64,000 nucleotides of DNA from Takashimella koratensis (Eukaryota; Basidiomycota; Tremellomycetes; Trichosporonales; Tetragoniomycetaceae), in the NCBI GenBank assembly GCA_003116875.1, contig BCKT01000018.1, forward strand, positions 186,001 through 250,000, in the 5' to 3' direction. Shown here in pieces: positions 1-9,361 of the stretch (position 1 is the stretch's first letter; each line of letters starts with the position of its first letter). The notes under the pieces are model-generated. The model was not told the origin of the DNA. It was given only the letters and a program-made list of their open reading frames with translations, and made no database searches. The translations under genes and the position numbers were made by a program.

Positions 1-437
1 CGATGTGCTTGGTAGGGATGTAGGGCTTGGGCATTGTTCGGAGGATCTTCTTGACGCTGAGCAAGCGAGACCAAACATGGACAATGGATATGACCGCCTG
101 AGATGTTGAAGTGGGTTGTTAGCCATATGCACGATTACAAGAACCTCTAAGCTCTTGAAGGCTTGGGATCAGAGCTGAAGGCATGAATTTGAAGGACAGA
201 TCGATAGAGTGGGAGCTTTGGGTAAGGCGGACGTACCAACGCGACATAGGCAGCGACCAAGACGAGAATGTTCCATCGCCTTTGACCGCTGAGCCATGCT
301 TGTTCGCCCAGTCCACTGGCTGCGGCTAGTAAGAGAGCGGCGATGACAACAAGGAAGAGTATGAAGGAGGAGTGGTAGAGGAACGACGAAAGGCGTGAGG
401 AAGTGCGGGCCATCGTGGATGCCAGCGATCGAGTCAA
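1..437 (-). CDS. DLT1: DLT1-like membrane protein, 5' part (runs off the left edge)
   Basis: Partial gene, two exons visible. Exon 1 is 437..237, with starts possible at 437 or 413. The intron is 236..98, with a GTACGT donor and CTCAG acceptor. Exon 2 is 97..1 and continues outside. The translation gives two hydrophobic stretches, one around residues 17-45 (SSFILFLVVIAALLLAAASG) and one around 55-66 (NILVLVAAYVAL). After these comes a basic segment containing LLSVKKILRTMPKPYIPTKH. This two-TM N terminus followed by a K/R-rich strip ending in PKPYIPTKH resembles fungal Dlt1 (defect at low temperature). The family's molecular role is poorly known. The assignment rests on pattern recognition of this short region; the rest of the protein is not in the window. 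Confidence 0.6.
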
Positions 438-959
438 GTGGGGTGAGAGGAGCCGCTGTTGAGGAGGACCAAGGGATCCAGAGGGAGCGAGCGGTCGATG
501 GGCTACCGCCGAACGGAGACCAGGCCTCTATATGGCGTGGACCCGGTGTTGACGGAGTCGATGCGAGGTGTAGAGTCGGATGGAGGAGGATGTTGCAGTG
601 AGGAAATCAAAACAAGCCGAGCGATGAAACCGAGATCCTGATTCAGCTTCCGGCCGAGTCTAACAGCACAGGCAGAGAGACAAATCCACAAGACTCTGCA
701 AAGCGGGCTATAGGCATGTTCTCACTCGCGGCCTGGGTACACCAACGAACGACAAGTACAGCAGAGGATATCGTTCAGCAGGCAAGAAATTCCAACATGC
801 ATGCATTTCTACGAAGCTTTCTGATCGACTGATAGGTCAAAGCCTACGAGTATTCGTCAAAACACTCGCTGTCTCCATCTGCTTCCCAGCTTCTTTCGTT
901 CACCCTCAGTCTAGATGTTGTTACCCAAAGGTGTACGTCTCCCTATTGCATATTGCCAT
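438..959. other. Intergenic region between two minus-strand genes
   Basis: Roughly 520 bases lie between the start of the DLT1-like gene and the stop of the next minus-strand gene. They should hold the promoter of the former and the 3' UTR/terminator of the latter. Short ORFs here (395-601, 459-641, 503-691) have no biased codon use or recognisable product. I see no RNA gene. Confidence 0.5.
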
Positions 960-2129
960 CTAGATCCGGATCGACTCTGCGAGACCGAGCAGTCAGTATT
1001 AGCCATCATCACCAATGAGGGTCATGCTCAAGAGCTCCTTTCGCAGGGACAAGGTAAAAGTCGCCTTGCCGCTAGTAAAGAGTGAGGACGTACCCGTCTT
1101 GACGACCTTCTGGAGGTCCTGCTCAACACCCCAGACGTGTGCGCGGAGGTCGAGGAGCTCGAGGTGGAGGCCGTCCTGGGTGTTATCAGCGGAAGACTCG
1201 GCACTGTTTGGCTGATGCAGTCACTGGCTTCCCATCCCCACCAGATCACTTCTCAACAAGCTTCCGTCCACTGGCTTCGTACACGTCTCATCTTCCCCAG
1301 TTCCTTTAGATCCTTGGCCTCATGCCCTCAAGTTCGCGATCTCTAATCTTTCGCACCTCCGCCCAACTCGAAGGACCAGCCCACTCACGTAAACCTTCTT
1401 CATCTCCCCGCGGACCTTGTTCACATCCTCCTTGCCCGCCCCGGCGGCTTTGATCGCCGCGACCTCCTTCTCGACGCTCTGCAGTCGATCAAGGTGCGAC
1501 GTGATCCGTGCCGTCCCCTGCTGGAGTTCCTCGACGGACGCGAGGAGGAGGGAGGATGCGAGTTTGGTCTCTTGTTGAAGGTAGTAGATGGACAGAGCGG
1601 AGGCGAAGGAGAAGCCGAAGAACTGAGGGGGTCAGCGGAGGCAGGAGAGTAGATGGGTAGCTGGAGAAGGGAGGAAGAGGTGGAGAGACTTACGAAACCG
1701 AGGATGCTGTGTGGCCGAGGGCAAGTTAGCAGGTGCGTGATAGGTATGGGGCATTCATGAGCCAGGTCACGATGAGAGCTCGTATTCGAGCTATGTCACT
1801 CTACTCACCCTCCACTGAATGAGACGAGGGTAGGATCGAAAAGTGGTCAGCTTCTGCAACAACAACATTCCCAACGAGACGAAGCAGCATTCCAAAGCGA
1901 TAACCATGGTAGCTGTCTAAAAATCACTTCTTCCCAGTCATGCCTTATGGATCAACTGATACCGCCTTCTGCGCTTGCAGTGTGTGACTCACCGGAACCC
2001 GCCAACGGGTCGCTTGACGGGCACACTCCCCACGGTCCCGACGGCCTCGCTAGCTTCACGGCGCACAGCCGAGGTCGAGAGGTGTCGCCTGAGCGCGTCG
2101 GTAGTGGACTGGGTAATTGCGCGGTTCAT
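960..2129 (-). CDS. Small mitochondrial-type membrane protein with microexons (174 aa)
   Basis: Six exons close the frame exactly: 2129..1993, 1814..1809, 1706..1694, 1622..1389, 1211..1094 and 976..960 (525 nt). The N terminus (MNRAITQSTTDALRRHLSTS) is rich in R/S/T with few acids, like a mitochondrial presequence. Residues ~40-63 form a Gly-rich hydrophobic segment (GGFRGGILGFFGFSFASALS) ending in SIYYL, consistent with one membrane span. A coiled-coil-prone helix follows (EELQQGTARITSHLDRLQSV). The second exon is only 6 nt and the third only 13 nt, yet both are needed to join RPVGGFR to GFFGFSF in frame. I do not recognise a named family. An inner-membrane protein with a matrix or intermembrane-space coiled coil is an inference. 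It is divergent from the gene starting at 2594. Confidence 0.7.
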
Positions 2130-2593
2130 CGTGGCGTAAGAAGGTGAGCGAGGGTAAGGGGTTGAGAAAGAGAGAGGGAAAAGGAAAGTCGGTTGGAAAA
2201 TATCAGATTGGGAGGTTCCGTTTCCGTGACCCGTCGGAGGGCGTGCCTGGATCCGGTCAGTGGTCAGTCGGAGTCGGAGGGAGCGCAGCGGGGTTGGCAG
2301 TTGGCACTGACCCAGTCCGAGGGTGGGGAAGGGTTGCATGAGGTGTCTTGAGCAACGGCCGGGGTGAGACGGACAGTGGATATGGTACCAAGGAGAAGGG
2401 AGAGGAACAGGACGACCTGGCCGGTCGTGTTGAGGTGCACCGAGTGCACGGTGGTTGCGGCGTTTGTCGTGGATGTCCCTCTGCCACCCATAGTCATCAA
2501 CATTCACGCCTTCATCAATCTTTCCAATCTCCACATTCTCCCTCACCTCCAGCCCACCACACTCATCCGTCCTCAAGAGCCGAGGTCGTCGAG
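2130..2593. promoter_or_regulatory. Bidirectional intergenic region
   Basis: The 464 bases between the divergent starts at 2129 (-) and 2594 (+) must contain both promoters. Open frames continue upstream of both ATGs, but they lack coherent codon bias. I see no defined element. Confidence 0.4.
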
Positions 2594-3544
2594 ATGCCGA
2601 GAAAACAAAAGAAACCCGGTCCTTCGCCATCCACTCTGCTCTCCGCGGGAGTTTTGGAGACTGGTCAACCGTCTGCCTCAACCTCATCCACGAATCCGCC
2701 CAACCCTAATATCCCATCAGCGCTTGGGTCGAACACTACCGCCGAGGCCAAGGCGGGTCCGTTCGTGGGAGACCTAGGTAGTATCCGAGTCTCAGGAGTC
2801 GCGGGTGGTGCAGAGGTACAAGCAGGTATCAAGACCAACGTCAAAGCAGCAACCGCAGCTACCAAGCGGAAATCCAGTCGACCAGGTCAGACCAACGGCG
2901 CCCTCGCTTCAGGTGAACCTAGCGACCTCTCTTCCAAAGCCTGCTTGAGCAATCTCAGACCGGGCGAGCCCTTCCCACTCGCTCGATCTATCCACGTCCC
3001 TGTCTACTCTCCCTCTCGACCTGCCGGTACCATCGACTCGCATTCCTCTTTATCAACCGGTTTACCTTCCACCATACCCACCTTAGCAACCACTTCTCTT
3101 CCTCCGCTGGCAAACTCTAAAGCACGACGGCGGCAGCCTACCCCTCAGCCTCTTCCGCAACCGTACGTGTCGCATCTCCCACAGACAGACGCAAAGACGC
3201 CATCGTCTCCAACTCCGGGACCGGGGCAGGGACATGCGGGATGGAGGGACCCGAGCTTGCCAGGGATGAGGACGGAGTCGCCGTTGGGAGGGGAGGAGGT
3301 ATCGCCGTTGACGTTGGCGGAACCGGCGATGGACCCCGATGGTGGAGATGGACGGGCGACGAACGAGGACGACGAGGTTGGAGAGGGTAAAAACAGTGAG
3401 GCTGAGCGAGGCGGTACAGGCGAATCGAGGAGAGAAAGCAAGGACGGTGGCGGGGCAGAAGATGCAGGATTTCAGAATGTCCCACTGAAAAACCATAAAG
3501 ACGCGTCCCAACATTCTCACATCACTCCGTCAAGACCAAGGTGA
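2594..3544 (+). CDS. Disordered, low-complexity protein; 3' end uncertain
   Basis: An open frame from the ATG at 2594 (MPRKQKKPGPSPS...) runs to TGA at 3544, giving about 316 residues rich in S, P, T, G and A with an acidic stretch near the end. I recognise no domain. A KRKSSR patch near residue 95 and a KARRR patch near residue 178 look like nuclear targeting signals (inference). The terminal codons coincide with a good donor (AAG|GTGAGC at 3540/3541). The gene may therefore continue: splicing to the TAG acceptor at about 3635 would add about 80 codons ending near 3871. I could not connect it in frame to the next gene at 3941, which has an in-frame TGA 12 nt upstream of its ATG and no acceptor in between. 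The start choice is the first ATG with fungal-like codon use; the frame is open upstream. Confidence 0.45.
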   Translation: MPRKQKKPGPSPSTLLSAGVLETGQPSASTSSTNPPNPNIPSALGSNTTAEAKAGPFVGDLGSIRVSGVAGGAEVQAGIKTNVKAATAATKRKSSRPGQTNGALASGEPSDLSSKACLSNLRPGEPFPLARSIHVPVYSPSRPAGTIDSHSSLSTGLPSTIPTLATTSLPPLANSKARRRQPTPQPLPQPYVSHLPQTDAKTPSSPTPGPGQGHAGWRDPSLPGMRTESPLGGEEVSPLTLAEPAMDPDGGDGRATNEDDEVGEGKNSEAERGGTGESRRESKDGGGAEDAGFQNVPLKNHKDASQHSHITPSRPR

Positions 3545-3940
3545 GCACTCTCTTGCCCCATCTCTCGTTTTCAGTCACACTCTGTCGTCCTCTCTCTCTC
3601 CTTTGATGACCCCGGGCCCGACCCGTTGCCGATAGCGGAGCGGAGTCATCTCTCTCGGCTCTATCCCAATCCCTTCCTTTGTCCTCTCCCGTCGTCCTCG
3701 TCGTCTCCTACTCGCCCACACCCACTATGGCTTTACTGTCTCCGCTTTTGGACCCAGAGTGCAGGGTTATCTATACTTGTCTTGTCACCTCCTTCTTCTA
3801 TCTCCCCATATCCCCTGTCCTGCTCTTCCCCCATCCCTCACCTTCCCCCTTGGTCCCACCTTGCTATCCTTGACATCTTCAACAGATATTTGAAACAGAT
3901 ATTTGATCTTCTCCACCCATTTGACTTTTGAATCGCGCTG
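3545..3940. other. Pyrimidine-rich spacer
   Basis: The stretch is C/T-rich, typical of an intron or 5' leader. It contains a tandem direct repeat, acagatatttga, around 3891-3914. It may hold an intron and short terminal exon of the upstream gene, or the promoter of the gene at 3941. Confidence 0.35.
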
Positions 3941-5877
3941 ATGGAATACCTCATCTTCTCACCTGGTCCTCAACCCGCCCCTACCCCGAACCCCCACCCC
4001 ACTTCTCCCCACCCTGCTTCCGTCCCAACCACGGCTGTCCCTGCCTCCGGATCTGCCCACCCGGCTCCTGCGCCATACTCATTATCAATCCCTTCGGCAC
4101 CCCCGGTGATCGGTCTCTTCCCAACCCACCCCCACCCCCACCCTCGATCTCCGTACCGCCCTCCCGGGTTCTCCAATAGGCTCGGAACAGACGACGCGAG
4201 GCGGAAAGTCTGGGCTCTATGCGACGCCCTCGAATCGATCGAGGTGAGCCAGCTCTCGTGATCCAGCATGAAAACCTTGACGTGGAGCTAGGAAAATGCT
4301 GATGTCTCAGAGCGGGAACACTGAAGATTGGGCTCAAGCAATGGCCGGTTTGTTCGATATCGACGCAGTCATTCATCTCTCCTTTGATTGCGTGAAATCA
4401 CATCATCCAATTCGTACGTATTCGTGTAATCAACGACTTCTTTCGCCAAACCTCTTGCCATCTGATAGTCTTGCTGCCTTGCTGCGTGAGGACGCTGCGG
4501 TGTTGTGATCTCATCGTGTTGCGATGTTCTGAGCTTGTGTGCAGAGTGGTGTTCTGGTGTCGTTGTGGCGATCGCTAATAGTCGTTTGAACAGAGTTCAA
4601 CATCGCCGCCATACTCTTTCCCAAACTCCTCTCGACGCTCTCCGAGGCCGGACTTGGATCATTCGGCATCCATATCCCATCCTACCGCGAGACACCGCAA
4701 CCCAGCATCACCCCTGATCCCTCTTCCAACACGGCCCCCAAGCTTCCCCACCCTCCTCTGGGACCGCCACAAAGCCTGCACCGGATCCTGTTCGATGCAC
4801 CGGGCGTGAGGTGGAGGTTTGAGATTGAGAATGGAGTAAATAGCGCAGTAGGGGAATGGAAGGGGTACCTCCACGCCGCAGTAACTGAGGCTCCGTCCCA
4901 CACGGCTGAGGCAGAGATAGCGGCAGGGCGAGGGGGTGCGGCAGGTGGAGGGGAGAAGGCGGTGGTTATTGAACGGCTGGATTTTAGGGTCGAGAAGTGG
5001 AGCGTGACTGAGTTGAGAAGGGACGGGAAGGCATCCCAGGGGAAAGAAGTCGAAGGTTACGGGCTAGGAGAGTACGGAATACCAGAAGAAGTCGAGCAAG
5101 TCTTTCATGTGAGTTGAGTGGATCTGGGGGGTTTGAATTATGGTTAATGCTTGATTGGCTGACGGGTTTGGCGGGAATGGATAGATGCTCGAACGGCTCA
5201 GTGCGATGGTTCCGATCATGCGAGAGGTAGAGGAGGGTACGAAACGCGGTTGGACAGTGGATCCGGGAGAGGTGTTGAAGCGGTTCCGCAAGGAGGAGGT
5301 TGGAGAGGATTGGGTGGAGGGGGAGAGGGAGGAGAATGGACAGAAGCGGAGGAGGCGTGAGGGGAGCCAAGGAGGGGAACAGAGGTTGGAAGGCTCGACT
5401 GTGGTCGAGGATATCCCCGGGTGGAAACAATTGAGCGAGGTCAACGACATACAGGCGGACGAGCCAAAGCCGAAGCGGCGGAAAGAGTGCGAGACCGAGC
5501 AAGAGGACGGTCCGATGAAAGAGTCTTCGGACGCAGGAGAGGGGATGGAAATTGATGACGGTTCTGAAGGAGGTGTTGAGAGCTCTGGGGAGGTGGTGGA
5601 GACGGTGGAGGAGGTGAGCAAAGCGAAGGCGGCGGATGTGATGAAAGGAGTTGAACAGGGGGAACACATGGAAGAGGTGGCAGAGAGAGGGGAAGTAGGA
5701 GAGGGAGGAGAGGAAGTGGAGGAGGAGGAGGGGGAGGGAGGGGAAGAAGATGAAGTCGACTCGTTATTCGGCGGTGACGGCGAAACAGGAGTAGCTGGAG
5801 AAGCTGACGAGGCGGGGGCAGATGAGAGCGGGCCAAGCGCAAGCGGGGAAGATGTAGACGGGAAGGAGCAACAATGA
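3941..5877 (+). CDS. Unrecognised protein with globular N-terminal part and acidic C-terminal tail
   Basis: Four exons: 3941..~4246, ~4312..4419, ~4593..~5109 and ~5185..5877. The junctions keep frame: IE|SGNTEDW, HPI|QFNIAAI and QVFH|MLERL. After a Pro-rich leader comes a region that looks folded (KVWALCDALESI, DWAQAMAGLFDIDAVIHL, ILFPKLLSTLSEAGLGSFGI, VRWRFEIENGVNSA, AVVIERLDFRVEKW). Next is a K/R-rich segment (KRRRREG, KPKRRKE) that could direct nuclear import. The last ~130 residues are very rich in E/D/G and end in EQQ. I do not recognise the family; nuclear or chromatin-associated is an inference from charge only. The same frame stays open after the TGA at 5875-5877 (see findings). Confidence 0.6.
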
Positions 5878-6803
5878 AATACGAAGCAGAGTGGACGTGA
5901 GAGAATTGTGCGTGGTGACGAAGGAGAAGGTGACCGCGGGCAAGGACAGGAGGAAGACAGATTTCAAGGAAGAGCGGGATCCCAAAATGAGGAATACCAA
6001 GAGGCGCGGGTAGAGGGTCATGAAGGGATAGACGTGATTCAGCTGGGTAAGGAACTGGACCTCGACCTCGAACTTGAGCTCGGTCAAGATCTGGCAATGA
6101 GACCAGAGTTGGACGTACATGATCGACGAGGCGATGCCCACCGCGACCAATCCGACCAACCGGAACATCACGAGCGTCACGACCACCAGGACCACCAGGA
6201 CCAGGCAAAGGTCGGCTCCGAGTCGAGGATACACAGACCGCACAATCAAGGTCAACACAAAGCTAACCACCTCGAGACGTACCATGTCGATGCGCACCAT
6301 GTCGAAGTGCACAATGCCGAAACACACCACGTAGATGAGGAGGTAGTCGACCAAGCGAAGTTTAGCGAATCATCAGTCTTTGGTGATCTAGGGCTGGTAG
6401 ATCAACCGCAACAGGGAGAACATCCGGGTTTCGAAGGGTTCGAGTTCGTAGAGGAAGTCGCGGGGCAGATTGCCAAAACCAGTGGCAGGGTTGGCGAAGA
6501 GTAAAACGATTTATCTATGAGGCGGAAGGTGAATCAAATGGTTGACAAGGGCGATTGCGATCAAATCAGGATCTTTCATAGTATTGAGTTAGTGTATCAT
6601 GTATCAGTTTGGATAGATCAGTGAGATAGAACTCAGGTTGAAGCGTAGATACGATTGTACACCGAGGTCAGTTGGACATGGAAAAATGTACATGCAGACC
6701 AAGACAAGAGATGTGAAATTCTCAATCCACAAGAACGGCTCTCTCCTTAGGCTCTCCTTCCCTGACCCCAACTCATTACCCGATACACCGCCAGACTCAC
6801 GCT
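5878..6803. other. Convergent interval with same-frame open extension
   Basis: The interval lies between the stop of the acidic protein (+) and the stop of D-serine dehydratase (-). The plus frame used by the upstream gene remains open from 5878 to 6504. It encodes a hydrophilic, His/Asp/Glu-rich low-complexity stretch with repeats such as DHQDHQDQ and THHVD. The exactly codon-aligned antisense frame is hydrophobic. Neither can be called a separate gene with confidence. The rest (6505-6803) should be 3' UTR sequence. Confidence 0.35.
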
Positions 6804-8680
6804 CTACCACCCTTTCCACGGGACCCAGACATCGACGACCTCTTCGCCTCCGTTCTCGATGACGTAGAACCACGGGTACGCGGCGCACACTAGACATGCG
6901 TGTTGAGGTACAATCTGTACCCTATCCCCTACTCTAAGCCCATCGATCTCATCCACTTCCACTTCTTCGCTGTGCCCATTGATCCCGTTGACCCCTGCCT
7001 CAATCGCTGCCCTCGGTGTCCCACCTTTGACGGAACCTCTTGGTCCTGAACCCCTAATCAGTGTCCCATGTTCCTGGCTTACCCTACCCAATTCCCACCC
7101 AGTCTCCACCGCCTCTTGTGGACCCTTGACGACGAGTCCGTACCCGGGATGCGGTCCTTGGTCTTTACTAACCGCGATAGCGCCGGCGTCACACATGGCC
7201 TCTTGCCGATGCGGGTAGAGCGAAACCACCGATGCCAAAACCGTGAGCGCGAGGTGAGATGGGTCGATCAAGGTGGTAGAGAGTTGTTGAAGGTCGCACA
7301 TGCAGTAACAACCCGCATGGAGTTCGAGAACACCAGGGAGGGAAGAAGAAGGGAGAGCGGCACCAAGAGTAGCGGCGTGAGCGGTAGGTGTCGCACCGAC
7401 GGATAGGATCCAGTTGGATGGGGGAGGTACAGCGCCGAGTTCGAGAGCGTAAGAAGCGGCAGAAGAGACGCAGTCGATCTCGCCCCGGAAAAAGTCGCCA
7501 GCCTGGGATAGCTCCTTGGAAGCGTACGACTGTCCAAAGTCTGTACGTATGAAAGAAGGGACGAAAGAGTTAGTAAGTGACATGAATGATTGGAACCAAA
7601 GCTGGCCACAGAGAATAGGTGAAGGACATGGGAAACTGGGGGAAAGAACGCACGAGAGTAGAAGCCAAAGATGTTGATCATTGGCGAGGCTTCGGCGGCG
7701 AGGATCACCTTGCGCATTTGTTCGCTTCGCGGCGGGTTCCCCGCTCGTCTGTTTCCGCATCAGCTCAAACTCAAATCTCATGTCTACCCTCTCCCCGCGC
7801 TTCCCCTTTCCCCCCTCGACTCGTACTGCTACACCTAACTGTTGCACCCGGTCGCCCCATCTTGAGCCGGTACCCACTTGCCACCCCCGTCAACCTTGAC
7901 GAACACCGACCACGGCTGAGTCCTCCCCAAGGATGCCGAGACACGTTCAAGCGCTTTCACTTGCCCCACGTGGTCAAGCATAAGGCGGACGGTCGCTCGG
8001 TCTCCACACGCTTGTTGGGCGCGGTGGAGGTCGGGGATCTTGTCCTCAGACACGGGCATGCTGTAGAGGATCTGCGAAAGTTAGCCAGGGAGCTAGAGTA
8101 CGGGGAAAAGCTGTGAACTGAGAAGCCAAGAGGGGATAGACGGGGTTTGCTCTCGCGCAGATGAAGAGGAAGGAGCACGGGGGAAAGAGAGAGAGACTCA
8201 CGTCGTCGACAAGACCGTCAGAGACCAGTCCAGAGGCAATGATACCCCAGACTTCAGGCAAAGTGGAGGCGATGAGCGACTTGACACCGCCAGCTGCCTC
8301 GACTTGCATCCGAGTCCCTTCGACGGTCTTGTGTGCTGTTGCGAGTCAGCTAGTTGATCAGTATTGCGATAGGGTCAGGCATCAGTGATCACAAAGAGAG
8401 CCAACACCACCAAAAGCTCAACACATCTGCTCCTGTTCCTTCCCTCCTAGATACTGTAGATGATTCACCCCGACTCACTCTTGACGTGCGCGCGGAAAGC
8501 AAAACCGCGGCTCTTGGCGTCCTTGGTGACTCGCTCGCAATTGGAAAGGAACACGGAACGGTCAATGATGAGCGCCGGAGTCCGGAGAGTCGACAGCGGC
8601 TGGCCGACAAAGGCCGATTGAAGGTCGGATTTGGACGGGAGCTGCATGAGCGAGCCCGGAGTTGGGGTAGGGACGGGCAT
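6804..8680 (-). CDS. DSD1: D-serine dehydratase (PLP- and zinc-dependent, DSD1/DTA-like)
   Basis: Five exons sum to 1362 nt (453 aa): 8680..8479, 8335..8202, 8071..7878, 7748..7654 and 7540..6804. The enzyme converts D-serine to pyruvate and ammonia in the cytosol. It belongs to the fold-type III (alanine racemase-like) family with D-threonine aldolase. The PLP-lysine motif HVKTHKTVEGTRMQ is created across the first splice junction. LRTPALIID, GLVSDGLVDDILYSMP, VKVDGGGKRAG and FGFYSHFGQSY follow in family order. The C-terminal PQHACLVCAAYPWFYVI carries the His and Cys that ligate zinc in yeast Dsd1. Length is close to the yeast enzyme (about 430 aa). No lesion is seen. It is transcribed divergently from GAA1. 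Confidence 0.93.
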
Positions 8681-9361
8681 GGCGAGTGGGAGTGACCTGG
8701 AGTCGGAAGATGGGAGTTGGGAGTTGGGAGTTGGGTAGACTTGACGAGTATATGTGACAGTGGAGTGAGCTCGTTAGGTGAGAGCAACGATGGAGAAGAG
8801 AAAGGAGTACCTCAGAACGTGTTGGAGCCGGGTCCCACGGAGGGCTAGCGATCAGTTATGACTGATGAGTGATACGATGGCGATGGGGAGGAGGGTGAAG
8901 ATGAGAGCAAAGATCAAGCGGAGATGAGGAGAACCGGGTGCGCTCAAAGAGCGAGCCAAGGGGGAGGGGGGAGGGGGAGAGATGTGCCGCCGGGTGGGGG
9001 AGAGTGGGGGAGAGCGACAGGGAGACAGGCGGCGAGAAGCGGCGGTTCCAGCGAGCGCGATAACATTCACCACCGGCACGAGACGGCTACCACTCCCCTG
9101 GCCCGCGGAGGACGGGTGGGCAGCTCTAGCGAACCTCGAGCGAGACCGGGCTGAGCGCGAGCGCGCGATAGCGGAGAGTCGAAGGGGAGGGGAATCCCAG
9201 GTCCTAATCGAGCGACGCGGGGCGACGGCGCTCAACTCGGCGCTCAACCCCCCCGTCCACGTGGCAAGTCCCCGACCTTCCGCCTCGTGACAGCATCACC
9301 GCTTGACCCGTCTATCATCTACACTGACCCGACACGACCGAGCACCCGTCGACGCGACGCC
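8681..9361. promoter_or_regulatory. Bidirectional promoter region DSD1/GAA1
   Basis: About 680 bases lie between divergent start codons. The first ~100 bases contain short pentamer-type repeats (gggagttgggagttgggagttgg, around 8709-8731), and 8950-9010 is G-rich. An ORF-like stretch at 9287-9361 precedes the GAA1 ATG but begins with GTG, so I do not count it as coding. Confidence 0.4.

Noticed and set aside
2594..5877. Merging the 2594 and 3941 plus-strand models into one gene
   Set aside because: The 3941 frame has an in-frame TGA 12 nt upstream and no AG acceptor between that stop and its ATG. An intron spanning 3541 to ~4180 would be far longer than others here.
5764..6354. Hydrophobic minus-strand ORF that looks like a multi-span membrane protein
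   Set aside because: It is the exact codon-aligned antisense of the hydrophilic plus frame, so GTC/CTC-rich hydrophobic codons arise automatically. Upstream it has in-frame stops and it overlaps the acidic tail of the neighbouring gene.
9287..9361. N-terminal extension of GAA1 from 9287
   Set aside because: The frame begins with GTG. The first ATG is at 9362 and gives a normal Gaa1 N terminus.
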